This document shows positions 26,773 to 35,542 of a stretch of 64,000 nucleotides of DNA, one piece after another. The notes under the pieces were generated by a model. The model ran no database searches and was not told where the DNA came from. It worked only from the letters and a program-made list of their open reading frames with translations. Position numbers and translations under genes: made by a program. The stretch's first letter is position 1, and each line of letters opens with the position of its first letter. The stretch covers positions 1 to 64,000 of the forward strand of contig AMWX01000002.1 of NCBI GenBank assembly GCA_000307935.1, read 5' to 3'. This DNA comes from SAR86 cluster bacterium SAR86E (GTDB lineage Bacteria > Pseudomonadota > Gammaproteobacteria > Magnimaribacterales > D2472).

Positions 26773-27186
26773 ATGCAAGAAGTAAAAAGTTTTTTAAATA
26801 AATATGGTGAATTTGTAACCAAAGTCACAAGTGAGCCAAGCTTAAATCAGGTCAGTTTAGATTCTAGGATGAAAGAGATTGATTCATCCTCTCCGATAGA
26901 ATCTGCAAGGCTGCTTACAGCTGCTCTTGGACTAGGAAGCGAAACAGGTGAATTTGTGGAAATCGTTAAAAAAATGTTTCTTCAAGGCAAGCCTGCATCC
27001 GATGAAAATATTTTTCATATGAAACGCGAGCTTGGAGATATTATGTGGTACTGGACTACCGCATGTTTGGCATTAAAACTTGATCCATTTGAAGTTATTA
27101 AAGAAAACCAAGACAAGCTTGAGGCAAGGTATGGAGAGAAATTTGAAATCGATAGGAGTGAGCATAGACAAGATGGTGACTTGTGA
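26773..27186 (+). CDS. MazG-like nucleotide pyrophosphohydrolase (phage-type)
   Basis: 137 residues, all-alpha NTP-PPase fold. Metal-binding Glu/Asp residues are in SETGEFVEIVKK (ExxE) and MKRELGDIMWYW (ExxD). The ending EHRQDGDL and the HMKRELGDIMWYW block resemble MazG-like proteins common in marine myoviruses and in their hosts. It follows the GT60 gene by 17 bases with a GGAG Shine-Dalgarno and is probably co-transcribed with it. The substrate may be a non-canonical NTP; not determinable here. Confidence 0.85.
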   Translation: MQEVKSFLNKYGEFVTKVTSEPSLNQVSLDSRMKEIDSSSPIESARLLTAALGLGSETGEFVEIVKKMFLQGKPASDENIFHMKRELGDIMWYWTTACLALKLDPFEVIKENQDKLEARYGEKFEIDRSEHRQDGDL

Positions 27187-27210
27187 TTGCTGAGCTAAAT
27201 TCTTATGGAG

Positions 27211-28185
27211 CTAAAAATTAGATTTCTGTTTTAAGTCTTCAACAGCTTCTTTAAATTCTGTAGTTAATTGATCCACAAGCGTTTGCACAGATGGGGAATC
27301 CTTAATAGAACCAATGCCTTGGCCAGAACCCCAAATATCCTTCCATGCTTTAGCATCGGTGTTACCTCCAGATCCAAAATTCATTGATGATTTGTCTGCC
27401 TCAGGAAGATTGTTGGGATCTAGACCGGCATTCTCAACCGAGCCCTTTAAGTAATTCCCATGAACTCCTGTAAATAATGAGGAATATACAATATCGTCAG
27501 CAACACTATCGATAAGCATATCTTTGTATCCTTGGTCTGCATTGGCTTCTTCAGTAGCAATAAATCTTGTTCCTAAATACGCTAGATCGGCTCCTAGCGC
27601 CAAACTAGATGCAATTGCACTACCAGAGCTTATAGAGCCAGAAAGAATAATTGTTCCGTCAAAAAACTCTCTAACTTCTCTTACCAAAGCAAATGGTGAG
27701 AGCGTTCCAGCGTGACCGCCAGCTCCAGCACAAACTAAGATCAAGCCGTCAACACCCTGTTCGGCAGCTTTCTTTGCATGCCTGACACTGATGACATCAT
27801 GATAAACAAGCCCGCCATATGAATGTGCGGCTGTAACGATTTCTTCAGGTGGTCTTAGGGATGTAATGATAATTGGAACTTCATGCTTTACACATAACTC
27901 CATATCACCCATCAACCTATCATTCGAAGCATGACAAATTTGATTAACTGCATAGGGCGCAATCGGTAAATCTGGGTTTTCAGCTTTTGCTTGAGTTAAT
28001 TCTTCTTTAATTCTAATCAGCCACTCCTCAAGCACATGCTGCGGTCTAGCATTTAATGCAGGGAATGAACCTACAATTCCTGCTTTGCATTGTGCAATCA
28101 CTAATTCTGGACCAGAAACCAGAAAAAGCGGAGAACCTATAACTGGAATTGCTAGGTTATCTTGTAAAATTTTTGGAAGTGGCAT
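27211..28185 (-). CDS. Nitronate monooxygenase family flavoprotein
   Basis: 324 residues, TIM-barrel FMN protein of the NMO / 2-nitropropane dioxygenase family. The N-terminus has PVIGSPLFLVSGPELVIAQCKAG. YHDVISVRHAKKAAEQGVDGLILVCAGAGGHAG holds the catalytic His region, and SGSISSGSAIASSLALGADLAYLGTRFIATEE binds FMN phosphate. Members oxidise alkyl nitronates or act as enoyl reductases. It converges on the MazG gene 24 bases away. Confidence 0.92.
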   Translation of the reverse strand: MPLPKILQDNLAIPVIGSPLFLVSGPELVIAQCKAGIVGSFPALNARPQHVLEEWLIRIKEELTQAKAENPDLPIAPYAVNQICHASNDRLMGDMELCVKHEVPIIITSLRPPEEIVTAAHSYGGLVYHDVISVRHAKKAAEQGVDGLILVCAGAGGHAGTLSPFALVREVREFFDGTIILSGSISSGSAIASSLALGADLAYLGTRFIATEEANADQGYKDMLIDSVADDIVYSSLFTGVHGNYLKGSVENAGLDPNNLPEADKSSMNFGSGGNTDAKAWKDIWGSGQGIGSIKDSPSVQTLVDQLTTEFKEAVEDLKQKSNF

Positions 28186-28251
28186 GTGGATCCTTTTAAT
28201 AAGAAGCTAGTTTAACTTAAGCTTTAATGTTATGAAATAGAAGTTAAATGG

Positions 28252-28974
28252 TTAAAAAGCCTCATCTGCTACCCAGCTTATAGACCAATTATGCCCGAGT
28301 CGATTGCCTTTATATGTTTCAGGAAGAACAGTTACTGAACTGCCTTTAATATTTATCTGCTGCGGGTCTTCAGATAAGTATTTGAATGCACTATCAAGTT
28401 GGTGTTGAGTTCTCCATTCAAAAAGTGACGTATTATTTGGGAGCATTTCAATAGGCTCATAGCCACAAATGCTTTTGAGCGTTGAGGTTCCCAATAAAGG
28501 AGATGCGACAACGTGTACCTCCAGCGGTGTGGCTGCATTCCAAAGCTTTAAAACATGAGTTACAAGTATTCCGCCATAACTATGACCAATTAATGATACT
28601 TTTTTGAAAGAATTATTTTGACTTAAAAGATTGTTAATTTCATTTGCAAGTTCTACCGCAGAGCTTTGAAAACACCAATTATCATGCCAACGATAAAAGT
28701 ACATATGTTTCTGCTTTGAATCAATTGTTTTGATGGGGTAGATCCATTCATAGCCTTCACTGCCTGCTCCATGGACAGCAATAAAAATTTCCTGAGCTAC
28801 GTCTTGATTTGCTTCTAATGTATTCAAACCATAAGGTAGATCAATTAATCTCTCTCCTAATTTTTTAACAGAAATATCATTACTTAGATCATTTAATTGA
28901 ATAGGAGGCTGAGGAGCATTACCACAACCAACTGTAAAAAAAACAAGAGCGAAGGTATAGAAAATATGCTTCAT
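28252..28974 (-). CDS. Putative alpha/beta-hydrolase lipoprotein
   Basis: 240 residues with lipoprotein signal, lipobox TVGC (Cys17). IFIAVHGAGSEGYEWIYP is the oxyanion segment and SLIGHSYGGILVTHVL holds the nucleophile elbow GHSYG. A His in GNRLGHNWSISW near the C-terminus is the likely triad base. It probably acts as an esterase or lipase at the periplasmic face. It is the downstream neighbour of a GNAT gene (3-base gap). Confidence 0.75.
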   Translation of the reverse strand: MKHIFYTFALVFFTVGCGNAPQPPIQLNDLSNDISVKKLGERLIDLPYGLNTLEANQDVAQEIFIAVHGAGSEGYEWIYPIKTIDSKQKHMYFYRWHDNWCFQSSAVELANEINNLLSQNNSFKKVSLIGHSYGGILVTHVLKLWNAATPLEVHVVASPLLGTSTLKSICGYEPIEMLPNNTSLFEWRTQHQLDSAFKYLSEDPQQINIKGSSVTVLPETYKGNRLGHNWSISWVADEAF

Positions 28975-28977
28975 AAA

Positions 28978-29478
28978 TTATTTTATAAAATAGGCAACAC
29001 TATGATCGTCAAAGTCCCTGATACCAACTTGATCAAAACCCATCTTCTCATGAAAGTTTAGTGAGGGTTGATTAACAGGTTGAGTGTTAACCTCTAATGC
29101 TACAGGTAAGTTTTCATTGCTGGCTTGAGAAGATATGTCTTCATATATAGCTTGTCCCAAACCTGCCCTTCTATGTTGCTCATCAATTGCAACTCTATCC
29201 ACATAGAGAAACTTCTTAAGCCTTTTAGTAAAGAATTTATAATTTTCAGACCCATAAGCAGAGTTCTCTCTCATGCAAATTATGAATCCAACAATCTCAT
29301 CTTTTTTCAGGACTAACAAATTGTATGCGCTGAAATCGATTAATTGTTTTAAGTGCTGCATGGATTCAAGCGAGCCAACCTCTGGAGTATTTGCCTGATT
29401 TAGATCATAAATTGACTGAAGTTGCGTTTCATTATTGCTGCTATTAGAAAAGGTTTGAAGTCTATAATGAGCATTCAT
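28978..29478 (-). CDS. GNAT-family N-acetyltransferase
   Basis: 166 residues. FLYVDRVAIDEQHRRAGLGQAIYEDI contains the acetyl-CoA pyrophosphate loop R-x-x-G-x-G/A. The C-terminal VNTQPVNQPSLNFHEKMGF is the usual GNAT motif B. The N-terminal half (IYDLNQANTPEVGSLESMQHL) resembles GNATs that act on small molecules. Substrate unknown. Upstream is an M20 peptidase (12-base gap). Confidence 0.85.
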   Translation of the reverse strand: MNAHYRLQTFSNSSNNETQLQSIYDLNQANTPEVGSLESMQHLKQLIDFSAYNLLVLKKDEIVGFIICMRENSAYGSENYKFFTKRLKKFLYVDRVAIDEQHRRAGLGQAIYEDISSQASNENLPVALEVNTQPVNQPSLNFHEKMGFDQVGIRDFDDHSVAYFIK

Positions 29479-29490
29479 TGTTCTTAAATA

Positions 29491-30948
29491 CTAGCTACTT
29501 GAGCCCTCTCTAATAATTTCTATGTATGTTTGCACGCCTGAAACAAAACTATCAATATCTATACTTTCATTGGTGCCATGAAAACCTGTCATGTCTTCCG
29601 GAACTATTGAAAATGGGTTAAAACGAAAAGAGTTATCAGCAATTTTAGAGTAATGCCTAGTATCTGATGCTGCAATCATAAGCCCAGGAACAGAAACAAT
29701 ATCGCCGTAAATTTTATCCAAAGAGGCTGAAACAATCTTAAATCCGGGAGATGTCCATGATGAAATATCTGATGCCTCCATGCCACCCAAATAACGAACT
29801 TCTACCTCATCCGAGCCAACGACTCTTCTTACGTGTTCTGTAACACTATTGATAGAATCTCTGGGATGGAGTCTAAAGTTAATTAATGCTGAGGCCTCTA
29901 TCGGCAGAACATTACTTTTTATACTTCCATTCAACATCGTAGGTGCAGTTGTTGTTCTGATCATGGCATTGATAACTGGTGTTGATGAGATTTGTGAGTC
30001 AATCATGTCTCCAAATAGCCATCTATTTGCAAATAGAAAGCGATAGCCAAACGGCATATGTTTGCTTACTTCATCAAACATGGCTGCGCTTAGTCCCTCT
30101 AAGCTTCCAGGTAAAGGCTCTTTTTCAAGTTTTACCAAAGCTTCAGCCAATATGGTGACTGCAGTTCTTTTTGGAGGTGTTGATGAGTGCCCACCTTTTG
30201 CTTTTGCCACTATCATTAGATTCATAATTCCTTTTTCAGCAACATTAATTGGGGCAATCAATTTTTTTACACCAGGAAAAAATCCTCTATTAACGAATGA
30301 TCCCTCGCCGAGTGACCAGTGAAGTTGTACACCCTCTTTTCTTAGTTTTTCTGTAATCAAAGCCGCCCCGCCACCGCCAATCTCCTCATCATGACCAAAG
30401 CCAAAATAAATAGTCCTCTTTGGCTGGAAGTCATTTTGAATTAAATATGTGGCTGCTTCCATCAGCCCAATGACTCCGCTTTTATCATCCAATGCTCCTC
30501 TGCCCCAAATTCTATTTTTTGCAATTGTCCCGGCAAATGGCATTTCTTCCCATAGATCCTCCGTCCCCGGAATGACTGGAACAACATCATAGTGACCTTC
30601 AAATAAGATTGGCGCTAAAGTTGCATCGCTACCCTCCCATTTAAAAAGCAAAGAGTGTTCAAACTGTTCAAGCATTAATACTTGATGGAACTCAGGATAA
30701 GTAAGTGAGGCCCATTTAATAAAATTATCAAACTCTTGCTGAGGAAATTTTTCTCTTTCTTGATGTGAAATCGTCTTAAATTTGATAGATGCAGACAAGT
30801 TTTGTATAGCTTTGGCTTCGTCAATAGAAACGCCTTTGACTTCAATTGGCTTGGACTCATCAGCTACATGCATAAAGGTTTGAACTAAGGTAACTGAAAG
30901 CAAGGCAAGCAGAATAGTAAAAAGAGACAGAAAGAATTTTTTTAACAT
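29491..30948 (-). CDS. M20-family metallopeptidase (carboxypeptidase S-like), membrane anchored
   Basis: 485 residues from ATG 30948, which has GGAG six bases upstream; a TTG four codons earlier is in frame but unlikely. One N-terminal membrane segment is followed by the M20 fold: FEGHYDVVPV (His and Asp metal site), WGRGALDDKSGVIGLMEA (bridging Asp), GFGHDEEIGGGGA (catalytic and metal Glu), ASDTRHYSKI and FHGTNESID at the end. The carboxypeptidase S / PM20D1 group acts on N-acyl amino acids or peptides in an extracytoplasmic space. Confidence 0.93.
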   Translation of the reverse strand: MLKKFFLSLFTILLALLSVTLVQTFMHVADESKPIEVKGVSIDEAKAIQNLSASIKFKTISHQEREKFPQQEFDNFIKWASLTYPEFHQVLMLEQFEHSLLFKWEGSDATLAPILFEGHYDVVPVIPGTEDLWEEMPFAGTIAKNRIWGRGALDDKSGVIGLMEAATYLIQNDFQPKRTIYFGFGHDEEIGGGGAALITEKLRKEGVQLHWSLGEGSFVNRGFFPGVKKLIAPINVAEKGIMNLMIVAKAKGGHSSTPPKRTAVTILAEALVKLEKEPLPGSLEGLSAAMFDEVSKHMPFGYRFLFANRWLFGDMIDSQISSTPVINAMIRTTTAPTMLNGSIKSNVLPIEASALINFRLHPRDSINSVTEHVRRVVGSDEVEVRYLGGMEASDISSWTSPGFKIVSASLDKIYGDIVSVPGLMIAASDTRHYSKIADNSFRFNPFSIVPEDMTGFHGTNESIDIDSFVSGVQTYIEIIREGSSS

Positions 30949-30978
30949 TTTTTTCTCCAATAAAAGCTTATTGAAAGG

Positions 30979-31569
30979 CTATGACAATTCTGGACGCTTA
31001 CCTGCAAAGTTAGCAAAATACTCTTTGATAAATTTTAGATCTTTATCTGCATCACCCGAGGGACTAAAAAAATCACCCAGTTCAATTGTCTTGTTTGAAA
31101 AGTCAATTCCGGCCATCATGATTTTGCTGTTGGTTTCATTGGCAATTCGTAAAAAGCCAGATTTTAATCTATCAACTTTTTTTCTGGTACCCTCTGGTGC
31201 AATAGCAATTATAAAACCTTTATATTTCTGAGTTACATTATAAATTTCATTTTTTAATGCTTCTGGGTTTGCTCTGTTTACTGGAATGCCTCCCATTTTT
31301 CTTAACAACCGACGAAAACCTTTTTTAAAAATAGAATGTTTTCCAACCCAATGAAGATGAATATCAAGACTTAAGATAAATGACATGGCAAGAACAAAAT
31401 CCCAATTTGATGTGTGGGGTCCAGCTATAAGAACTACACGCTCATCTTTTGGCAAATGACCTGTGGTTTTCCAGCCTGTTATCTTCATTAAAAACTTGCC
31501 CAACCATCTCATCGGTCTAGGCCTATACGCTCGTAAATGCTCAGGAATGAAAGTTTTGTATTTGCTCAT
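30979..31569 (-). CDS. PlsC-like lysophospholipid acyltransferase family protein
   Basis: 196 residues. The acyltransferase catalytic motif is HTSNWD at about 52-57 (H-x4-D), and block III is AIAPEGTRKKVDRLKSGF. Short members like this occur in many marine Proteobacteria and transfer acyl chains to lysophospholipids or related acceptors. There is no long membrane domain. The gene is 30 bases upstream of the M20 peptidase in the same direction. Confidence 0.88.
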   Translation of the reverse strand: MSKYKTFIPEHLRAYRPRPMRWLGKFLMKITGWKTTGHLPKDERVVLIAGPHTSNWDFVLAMSFILSLDIHLHWVGKHSIFKKGFRRLLRKMGGIPVNRANPEALKNEIYNVTQKYKGFIIAIAPEGTRKKVDRLKSGFLRIANETNSKIMMAGIDFSNKTIELGDFFSPSGDADKDLKFIKEYFANFAGKRPELS

Positions 31570-31602
31570 TGGGGTTAGTCTATATTGTTTTAGTAACTAG
31601 TT

Positions 31603-32307
31603 CTATTTATTGAGGCCTGTTAAATTTTCATACTTTTCTATTGCATCTACAATTTTTTGTCTTACCTCATCTTGTGCAGTTTTTTTTGTATTTGCATAAA
31701 AAGGATGGGGTAGTGTTGCTAACTCTTTTGCCTTTTCCATGACCCTTTCCATGAATTGATCCTCAGATACAACCTCATCAATAAAGCCTACTTCTATAGA
31801 CTCTTGAACTGAATAAGCATCTGAATGATAGACGGCTGGATAAAAATATTTTTTATCAACTCTGGCTTTAAGAATTTCCATAATTTGAGTTGGGATGTCC
31901 ATATTGTTTCTTACTTCATTTGCCTGACATACATATTTACCATCAATTGCAATACGGTAGTCTGCTGAGCAAGTTACAAATAATCCGAGAGCGATTGAGT
32001 GGCCGGAAACAGCAGCAACAATTGGTCTGTCAAAAGAAAATAATTCTAAGAGAAGGTTGTACCCCAATTGAACCATTTTAGTGATTTTTTCCATGTCACC
32101 TGTTGCTAATGTTTTAAGATCAAATCCACCTGAAAACAGCCCCTCTCTTCCAGTGATAACTAGTGCTCCTGAGTCTCTTGGCACTTTTACCAAAAGTTCA
32201 TTTACTTGGGAAAGCATGTCGTATGAAAAAGCATTTGCTTTGCCGTCATCGAGCTTAATTATTGAAATATCACTTTCTTTAGATAGGGTTGCAATTGGAT
32301 CTGCCAT
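31603..32307 (-). CDS. Enoyl-CoA hydratase/isomerase family protein
   Basis: 234 residues, short crotonase. ALVITGREGLFSGGFDLKTL and IVAAVSGHSIALGLFVTCSADYRIA form the CoA and oxyanion sites. The usual catalytic glutamates are poorly conserved, with EVRNNMDIP in that place, so the exact reaction is unclear. It lies between an acyltransferase and an SMR transporter gene and is one of two crotonases in the window. Confidence 0.88.
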   Translation of the reverse strand: MADPIATLSKESDISIIKLDDGKANAFSYDMLSQVNELLVKVPRDSGALVITGREGLFSGGFDLKTLATGDMEKITKMVQLGYNLLLELFSFDRPIVAAVSGHSIALGLFVTCSADYRIAIDGKYVCQANEVRNNMDIPTQIMEILKARVDKKYFYPAVYHSDAYSVQESIEVGFIDEVVSEDQFMERVMEKAKELATLPHPFYANTKKTAQDEVRQKIVDAIEKYENLTGLNK

Positions 32308-32325
32308 TTCGTCCTCGGTGCCTGA

Positions 32326-32649
32326 TTAATGAGTTGAATATATGTTAACAAGAATTACCCCATTTACTATTAAGAATAATCCTAAAATAGCTTGCCAGCT
32401 TAATCCTTGCCCATAAATAAAATAAGACAAGACCGCAATTGATAGTACTCCTAAGCCACTCCAACATGCATAAACAATAGCAAGCGGTATGGCTCTTAAA
32501 GCAAGTGTTAAGAAATAGAAGGAAGCAAAATAACAAATGCTCATAATGAAAGTGGGTAACTTTTCAGAGAACTCCTTTGTAAGAGGAAGTATTAGGGTTC
32601 CTGCAACTTCGAAAATAATAGCTCCTAACAAAGATAAATATGCTGACAT
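32326..32649 (-). CDS. Small multidrug resistance (EmrE/SugE-type) transporter
   Basis: 107 residues, four membrane helices. Helix 1 carries the essential Glu in LLGAIIFEVAGTLILPL (Glu14), and IPLAIVYACWSGLGVLSIAV is the SMR signature in helix 3. The protein would form an antiparallel dimer that exports cationic compounds using the proton gradient. EmrE and guanidinium (Gdx) types cannot be separated safely from the motif. Confidence 0.92.
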   Translation of the reverse strand: MSAYLSLLGAIIFEVAGTLILPLTKEFSEKLPTFIMSICYFASFYFLTLALRAIPLAIVYACWSGLGVLSIAVLSYFIYGQGLSWQAILGLFLIVNGVILVNIYSTH

Positions 32650-32665
32650 AAAAATAAATTTTGTC

Positions 32666-33820
32666 TTATTTAGAAATATTGTCTAGATAAGTCTTAACTT
32701 TAAGTATGGCATTCTCCCTAATATCCATATAAAAAAGCGCGTAATCCAAGCCGTGATAGTTTCCTTCTGAGCCGCCAAATGCTTGAAATCTAGTGCCGGT
32801 CTGATCAGTTACAAAAAGCAGTCCATTCTTGCACTGGGCTTGAACATATTGCTTAAGTGGAGCCTCCAAAGGCCCAAAGGTTTCTCCCTTAGGACCATCA
32901 TCGCCAGTAAAATCTAATGCAAATTCACCTGAAACATAAACGGCACCCTTGGCGTCAACAAGATTAGATATAGCCCCCTCGTTTTTCCAAGTGATAGGAT
33001 TAACACAAATATTATTTTTATAAATTGGCATTTCCCTATTTAAATAATTCACATTGTATGTATCCCAATGCACTAAGCACCCCAATTGTGTTGGGCTGTC
33101 ACAAATAGAAATTTCGTTCATTTCATTCATTTTATCTTTAGAAATTGTGCCGCCAATAATATAAGCTCCTACCATCCTTGAATATAAATCTGTTCCATCA
33201 ATTTCTTCTGCTAACAATCTGATAGAGTGATGTGTACCTTGGCTATGACTTGCAATAATAAATGGTCTTCCATTGCTGAAGTTGTTTATAAAATACTCAA
33301 AAGATTTTTGTACATCTTGGTATACAAATGCATGAACCTCCTCACGAAGTTCATCAGTCCCAAAATAACTATAAATAGATGCTTGACGATAATGAGGCGC
33401 ATAAATGCTGCAGCAACCATTGTATGCACTAGCTTGGTTAGCCATCATCCATTGAGTATTTTCTTTTGTTGCTGACTCCTTTTCGAGGGGATCAGTCCAT
33501 GTGTGTCCTTTTAAATAACCAGTAGGATGAACAAAAAATACATCTACCTTTGAATTTAATTGATCAATGTCCTCTTCTCCAGCAGGAATTAAGTCAGCTT
33601 CATCTTCAATTAAAGGCAGAGATGCCCAAGAGCTTTCTTTAGAGTAATCGAGTTGTGGAACTGCATCATCGCGGTTAAAAGGATGGTCTGGTCCACCAAA
33701 GAAATAGCCGTAAGCAGTTTCAAATGTTAGGCCTTGGTGGCGCAATTCATCGATATATGGGAAAACCCATGCTATCAATGCTAAGAAGAAGAGCGCAAAG
33801 ATAAGAAGGGTTTTTTTCAT
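32666..33820 (-). CDS. DUF3089 lipase-like exported protein
   Basis: 384 residues with an N-terminal hydrophobic anchor. DVFFVHPTGYLKGHTWTDPL and YAPHYRQASIYSYF are DUF3089 signatures. PFIIASHSQGTHHSIRLL holds the nucleophile elbow SHSQG of the alpha/beta-hydrolase fold. Members are annotated as lipase-like but the substrate is unknown. The downstream end is 16 bases from the SMR gene. Confidence 0.88.
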   Translation of the reverse strand: MKKTLLIFALFFLALIAWVFPYIDELRHQGLTFETAYGYFFGGPDHPFNRDDAVPQLDYSKESSWASLPLIEDEADLIPAGEEDIDQLNSKVDVFFVHPTGYLKGHTWTDPLEKESATKENTQWMMANQASAYNGCCSIYAPHYRQASIYSYFGTDELREEVHAFVYQDVQKSFEYFINNFSNGRPFIIASHSQGTHHSIRLLAEEIDGTDLYSRMVGAYIIGGTISKDKMNEMNEISICDSPTQLGCLVHWDTYNVNYLNREMPIYKNNICVNPITWKNEGAISNLVDAKGAVYVSGEFALDFTGDDGPKGETFGPLEAPLKQYVQAQCKNGLLFVTDQTGTRFQAFGGSEGNYHGLDYALFYMDIRENAILKVKTYLDNISK

Positions 33821-33824
33821 AGTG

Positions 33825-34127
33825 TTAGTTTATTTTTTTGAGTATCCAAAAACCAAGCCAAGTGCTAACAATCGCTTTAAAGGTTTGAGAGAGAATAAGT
33901 GGTAATGAAAAAACGAAGTTCAACCAAGCATTCCAGAACCATGAGTAAAACCAATCTACTATTGGTAATAATAATGCAAAGTAGTTTTTAATAAATTCAA
34001 TATTAGACAAGGTAAGGATCCCATAATCAGATGACAATACGACTTGCATTCCCCATAAAACAACGATAATTTGAATGGGTGTTGTAGCAATACAAAAGTA
34101 TGCAATAATTTTAAGAAACATATTCAT
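33825..34127 (-). CDS. Small membrane protein, unknown
   Basis: 100 residues with three hydrophobic stretches (about 5-30, 48-65 and 70-95) and few charges. It lies four bases upstream of the DUF3089 gene and is likely co-transcribed. It is divergent from an exported protein gene at 34178. No family was recognised. Confidence 0.65.
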   Translation of the reverse strand: MNMFLKIIAYFCIATTPIQIIVVLWGMQVVLSSDYGILTLSNIEFIKNYFALLLPIVDWFYSWFWNAWLNFVFSLPLILSQTFKAIVSTWLGFWILKKIN

Positions 34128-34177
34128 AGAAAAACCACTCTATGAATAACTATAGTGTGTTTACAGGAGAAACAAAA

Positions 34178-34774
34178 ATGTACAAAAAATTTAGCTTATT
34201 TTCTTTATTAACAATTTTCATGTCAATGTCACTTTGGGCGTATGAACCTTATGGTCCTCATACCTCTGATAAATGGCAAATTTGGGCTTATTCCAGTGCC
34301 GCTCCCTCTTTTATTGGCGATAATGCATCGGTAATAGGAGCTAGTGGAAAAGTAATCAGAGAAGGGTCTAATGGCTGGACATGTCAATCTGGGAATCCTA
34401 GACCTTACCCAGAGAAAGGCTGGAAGAGCCCACATGAAGCAATGGCAGTTTGTCATGACAATGAAGGGATGAAATGGATGATGGCGTATATGCAAGGCAT
34501 CAAACCAGAGCTTGAAAGAGATAGTTACATGTGGATGCTTAATGGAGATATGGGAGAGGATAATACTAAAGCGGGAGTCTTCAACAAAGAAGATTCTACT
34601 CCAGGTGAATGGATTGAATCTGGCCCACATTTAATGTTGATGCCAAAAGACCCAGCTACTATAGAAAAATTTTCAACTGATTTTATGAGTGGAGCGCCTT
34701 ATGTAATGTTTGCAGGAACTGATTATGCTCATTTGATGATTCCTGTTGAAGGGTATTATAAATACACCAAATAA
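34178..34774 (+). CDS. Exported protein of unknown function
   Basis: 198 residues from ATG 34178, which has AGGAGA seven bases upstream; an earlier in-frame ATG at 34142 lacks this. The signal peptide ends at about residue 22 (SLWA-YE). The mature part is rich in Trp and Met (KWMMAYMQG, SYMWMLNGDMGEDN) and has two Cys near 65 and 86. It resembles conserved exported proteins seen in environmental genomes where no function is set. It ends at a strong hairpin shared with the opposing pssA. Confidence 0.72.
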   Translation: MYKKFSLFSLLTIFMSMSLWAYEPYGPHTSDKWQIWAYSSAAPSFIGDNASVIGASGKVIREGSNGWTCQSGNPRPYPEKGWKSPHEAMAVCHDNEGMKWMMAYMQGIKPELERDSYMWMLNGDMGEDNTKAGVFNKEDSTPGEWIESGPHLMLMPKDPATIEKFSTDFMSGAPYVMFAGTDYAHLMIPVEGYYKYTK

Positions 34775-34786
34775 TTAATTTTCAGG

Positions 34787-34816
34787 AGAAACTCCATCTA
34801 GCAAGATGGGGTTTCT
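34787..34816. terminator. Hairpin between convergent genes, likely bidirectional terminator
   Basis: Left arm AGAAACTCCATCT pairs with right arm AGATGGGGTTTCT (13 positions, one G-T wobble) around a four-base loop. It lies just after the exported protein gene and reaches the pssA stop codon. No clear T-tract follows on either strand; an AT-rich run lies beyond on the pssA side. Confidence 0.55.
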
Positions 34817-35540
34817 ACCTTGAGCCTTTTTGCCAAGCAAGAATAGAAAACGGAATTGTAAGCAAATAGATTACAGCCAAAACATTGATTGTGATCCATA
34901 AAAAATTAATCATGCTTAGTGAAATAATTGAAAACATAACTAGAAAGCCAATACGGGACTGAACAAACGACTTCTTTCTTTTAATTGAAAAGGTAGGAAT
35001 TCTGCTTACCAATAAGCCGCTAATTAAAATAATATAACCAGCTACAAAATTTAGATTTTCATAAGCCCAGTCATAACCCATAAATGAGTGCGTTAATGGG
35101 AGCATAATTAAAATTGCTCCCACAGGAGTTGGAATTCCAGTAAAAAAGTGCTCTGGCTCTGCGTCTGAAACCTTAGATTTCTCTAGCCTTACATTGTATA
35201 AGGCCAGTCTTAAGCATGAAAAAATTATGAAAGCCAATGCTGCAAAAGCACCAATCCCATGATCTTGATTGAAAATAGACATGTAGATCAACAAACCTGG
35301 AGCAACTCCAAAACTTAAGAAATCTGACAAGGAATCTAACTGAGCCCCAAGATCAGATTCGTTTTGAAGAAACCTTGCTAGCATCCCATCCAAAACATCA
35401 CAAACTCCAGCAAAGAGAATGCAAACAATGGCTAAATTAAAATCTGATTCAAGAGCAAATCTTATTGAGCTCAAGCCAAAGCTTAGCCCAGTTAATGTAA
35501 CCACATTTGGAAGAAGAACTTTAAAATCTATTTTTTTCAT
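34815..35540 (-). CDS. pssA: CDP-diacylglycerol-serine O-phosphatidyltransferase
   Basis: 241 residues, membrane-embedded type II PS synthase. The CDP-alcohol phosphotransferase motif D-G-x2-A-R-x8-G-x3-D-x3-D is complete in DVLDGMLARFLQNESDLGAQLDSLSD, about residues 49-74. Around eight membrane segments follow. It makes phosphatidylserine, which the Psd encoded 2 bases upstream decarboxylates, giving phosphatidylethanolamine. Confidence 0.95.
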   Translation of the reverse strand: MKKIDFKVLLPNVVTLTGLSFGLSSIRFALESDFNLAIVCILFAGVCDVLDGMLARFLQNESDLGAQLDSLSDFLSFGVAPGLLIYMSIFNQDHGIGAFAALAFIIFSCLRLALYNVRLEKSKVSDAEPEHFFTGIPTPVGAILIMLPLTHSFMGYDWAYENLNFVAGYIILISGLLVSRIPTFSIKRKKSFVQSRIGFLVMFSIISLSMINFLWITINVLAVIYLLTIPFSILAWQKGSR

Positions 35541-35542
35541 CT

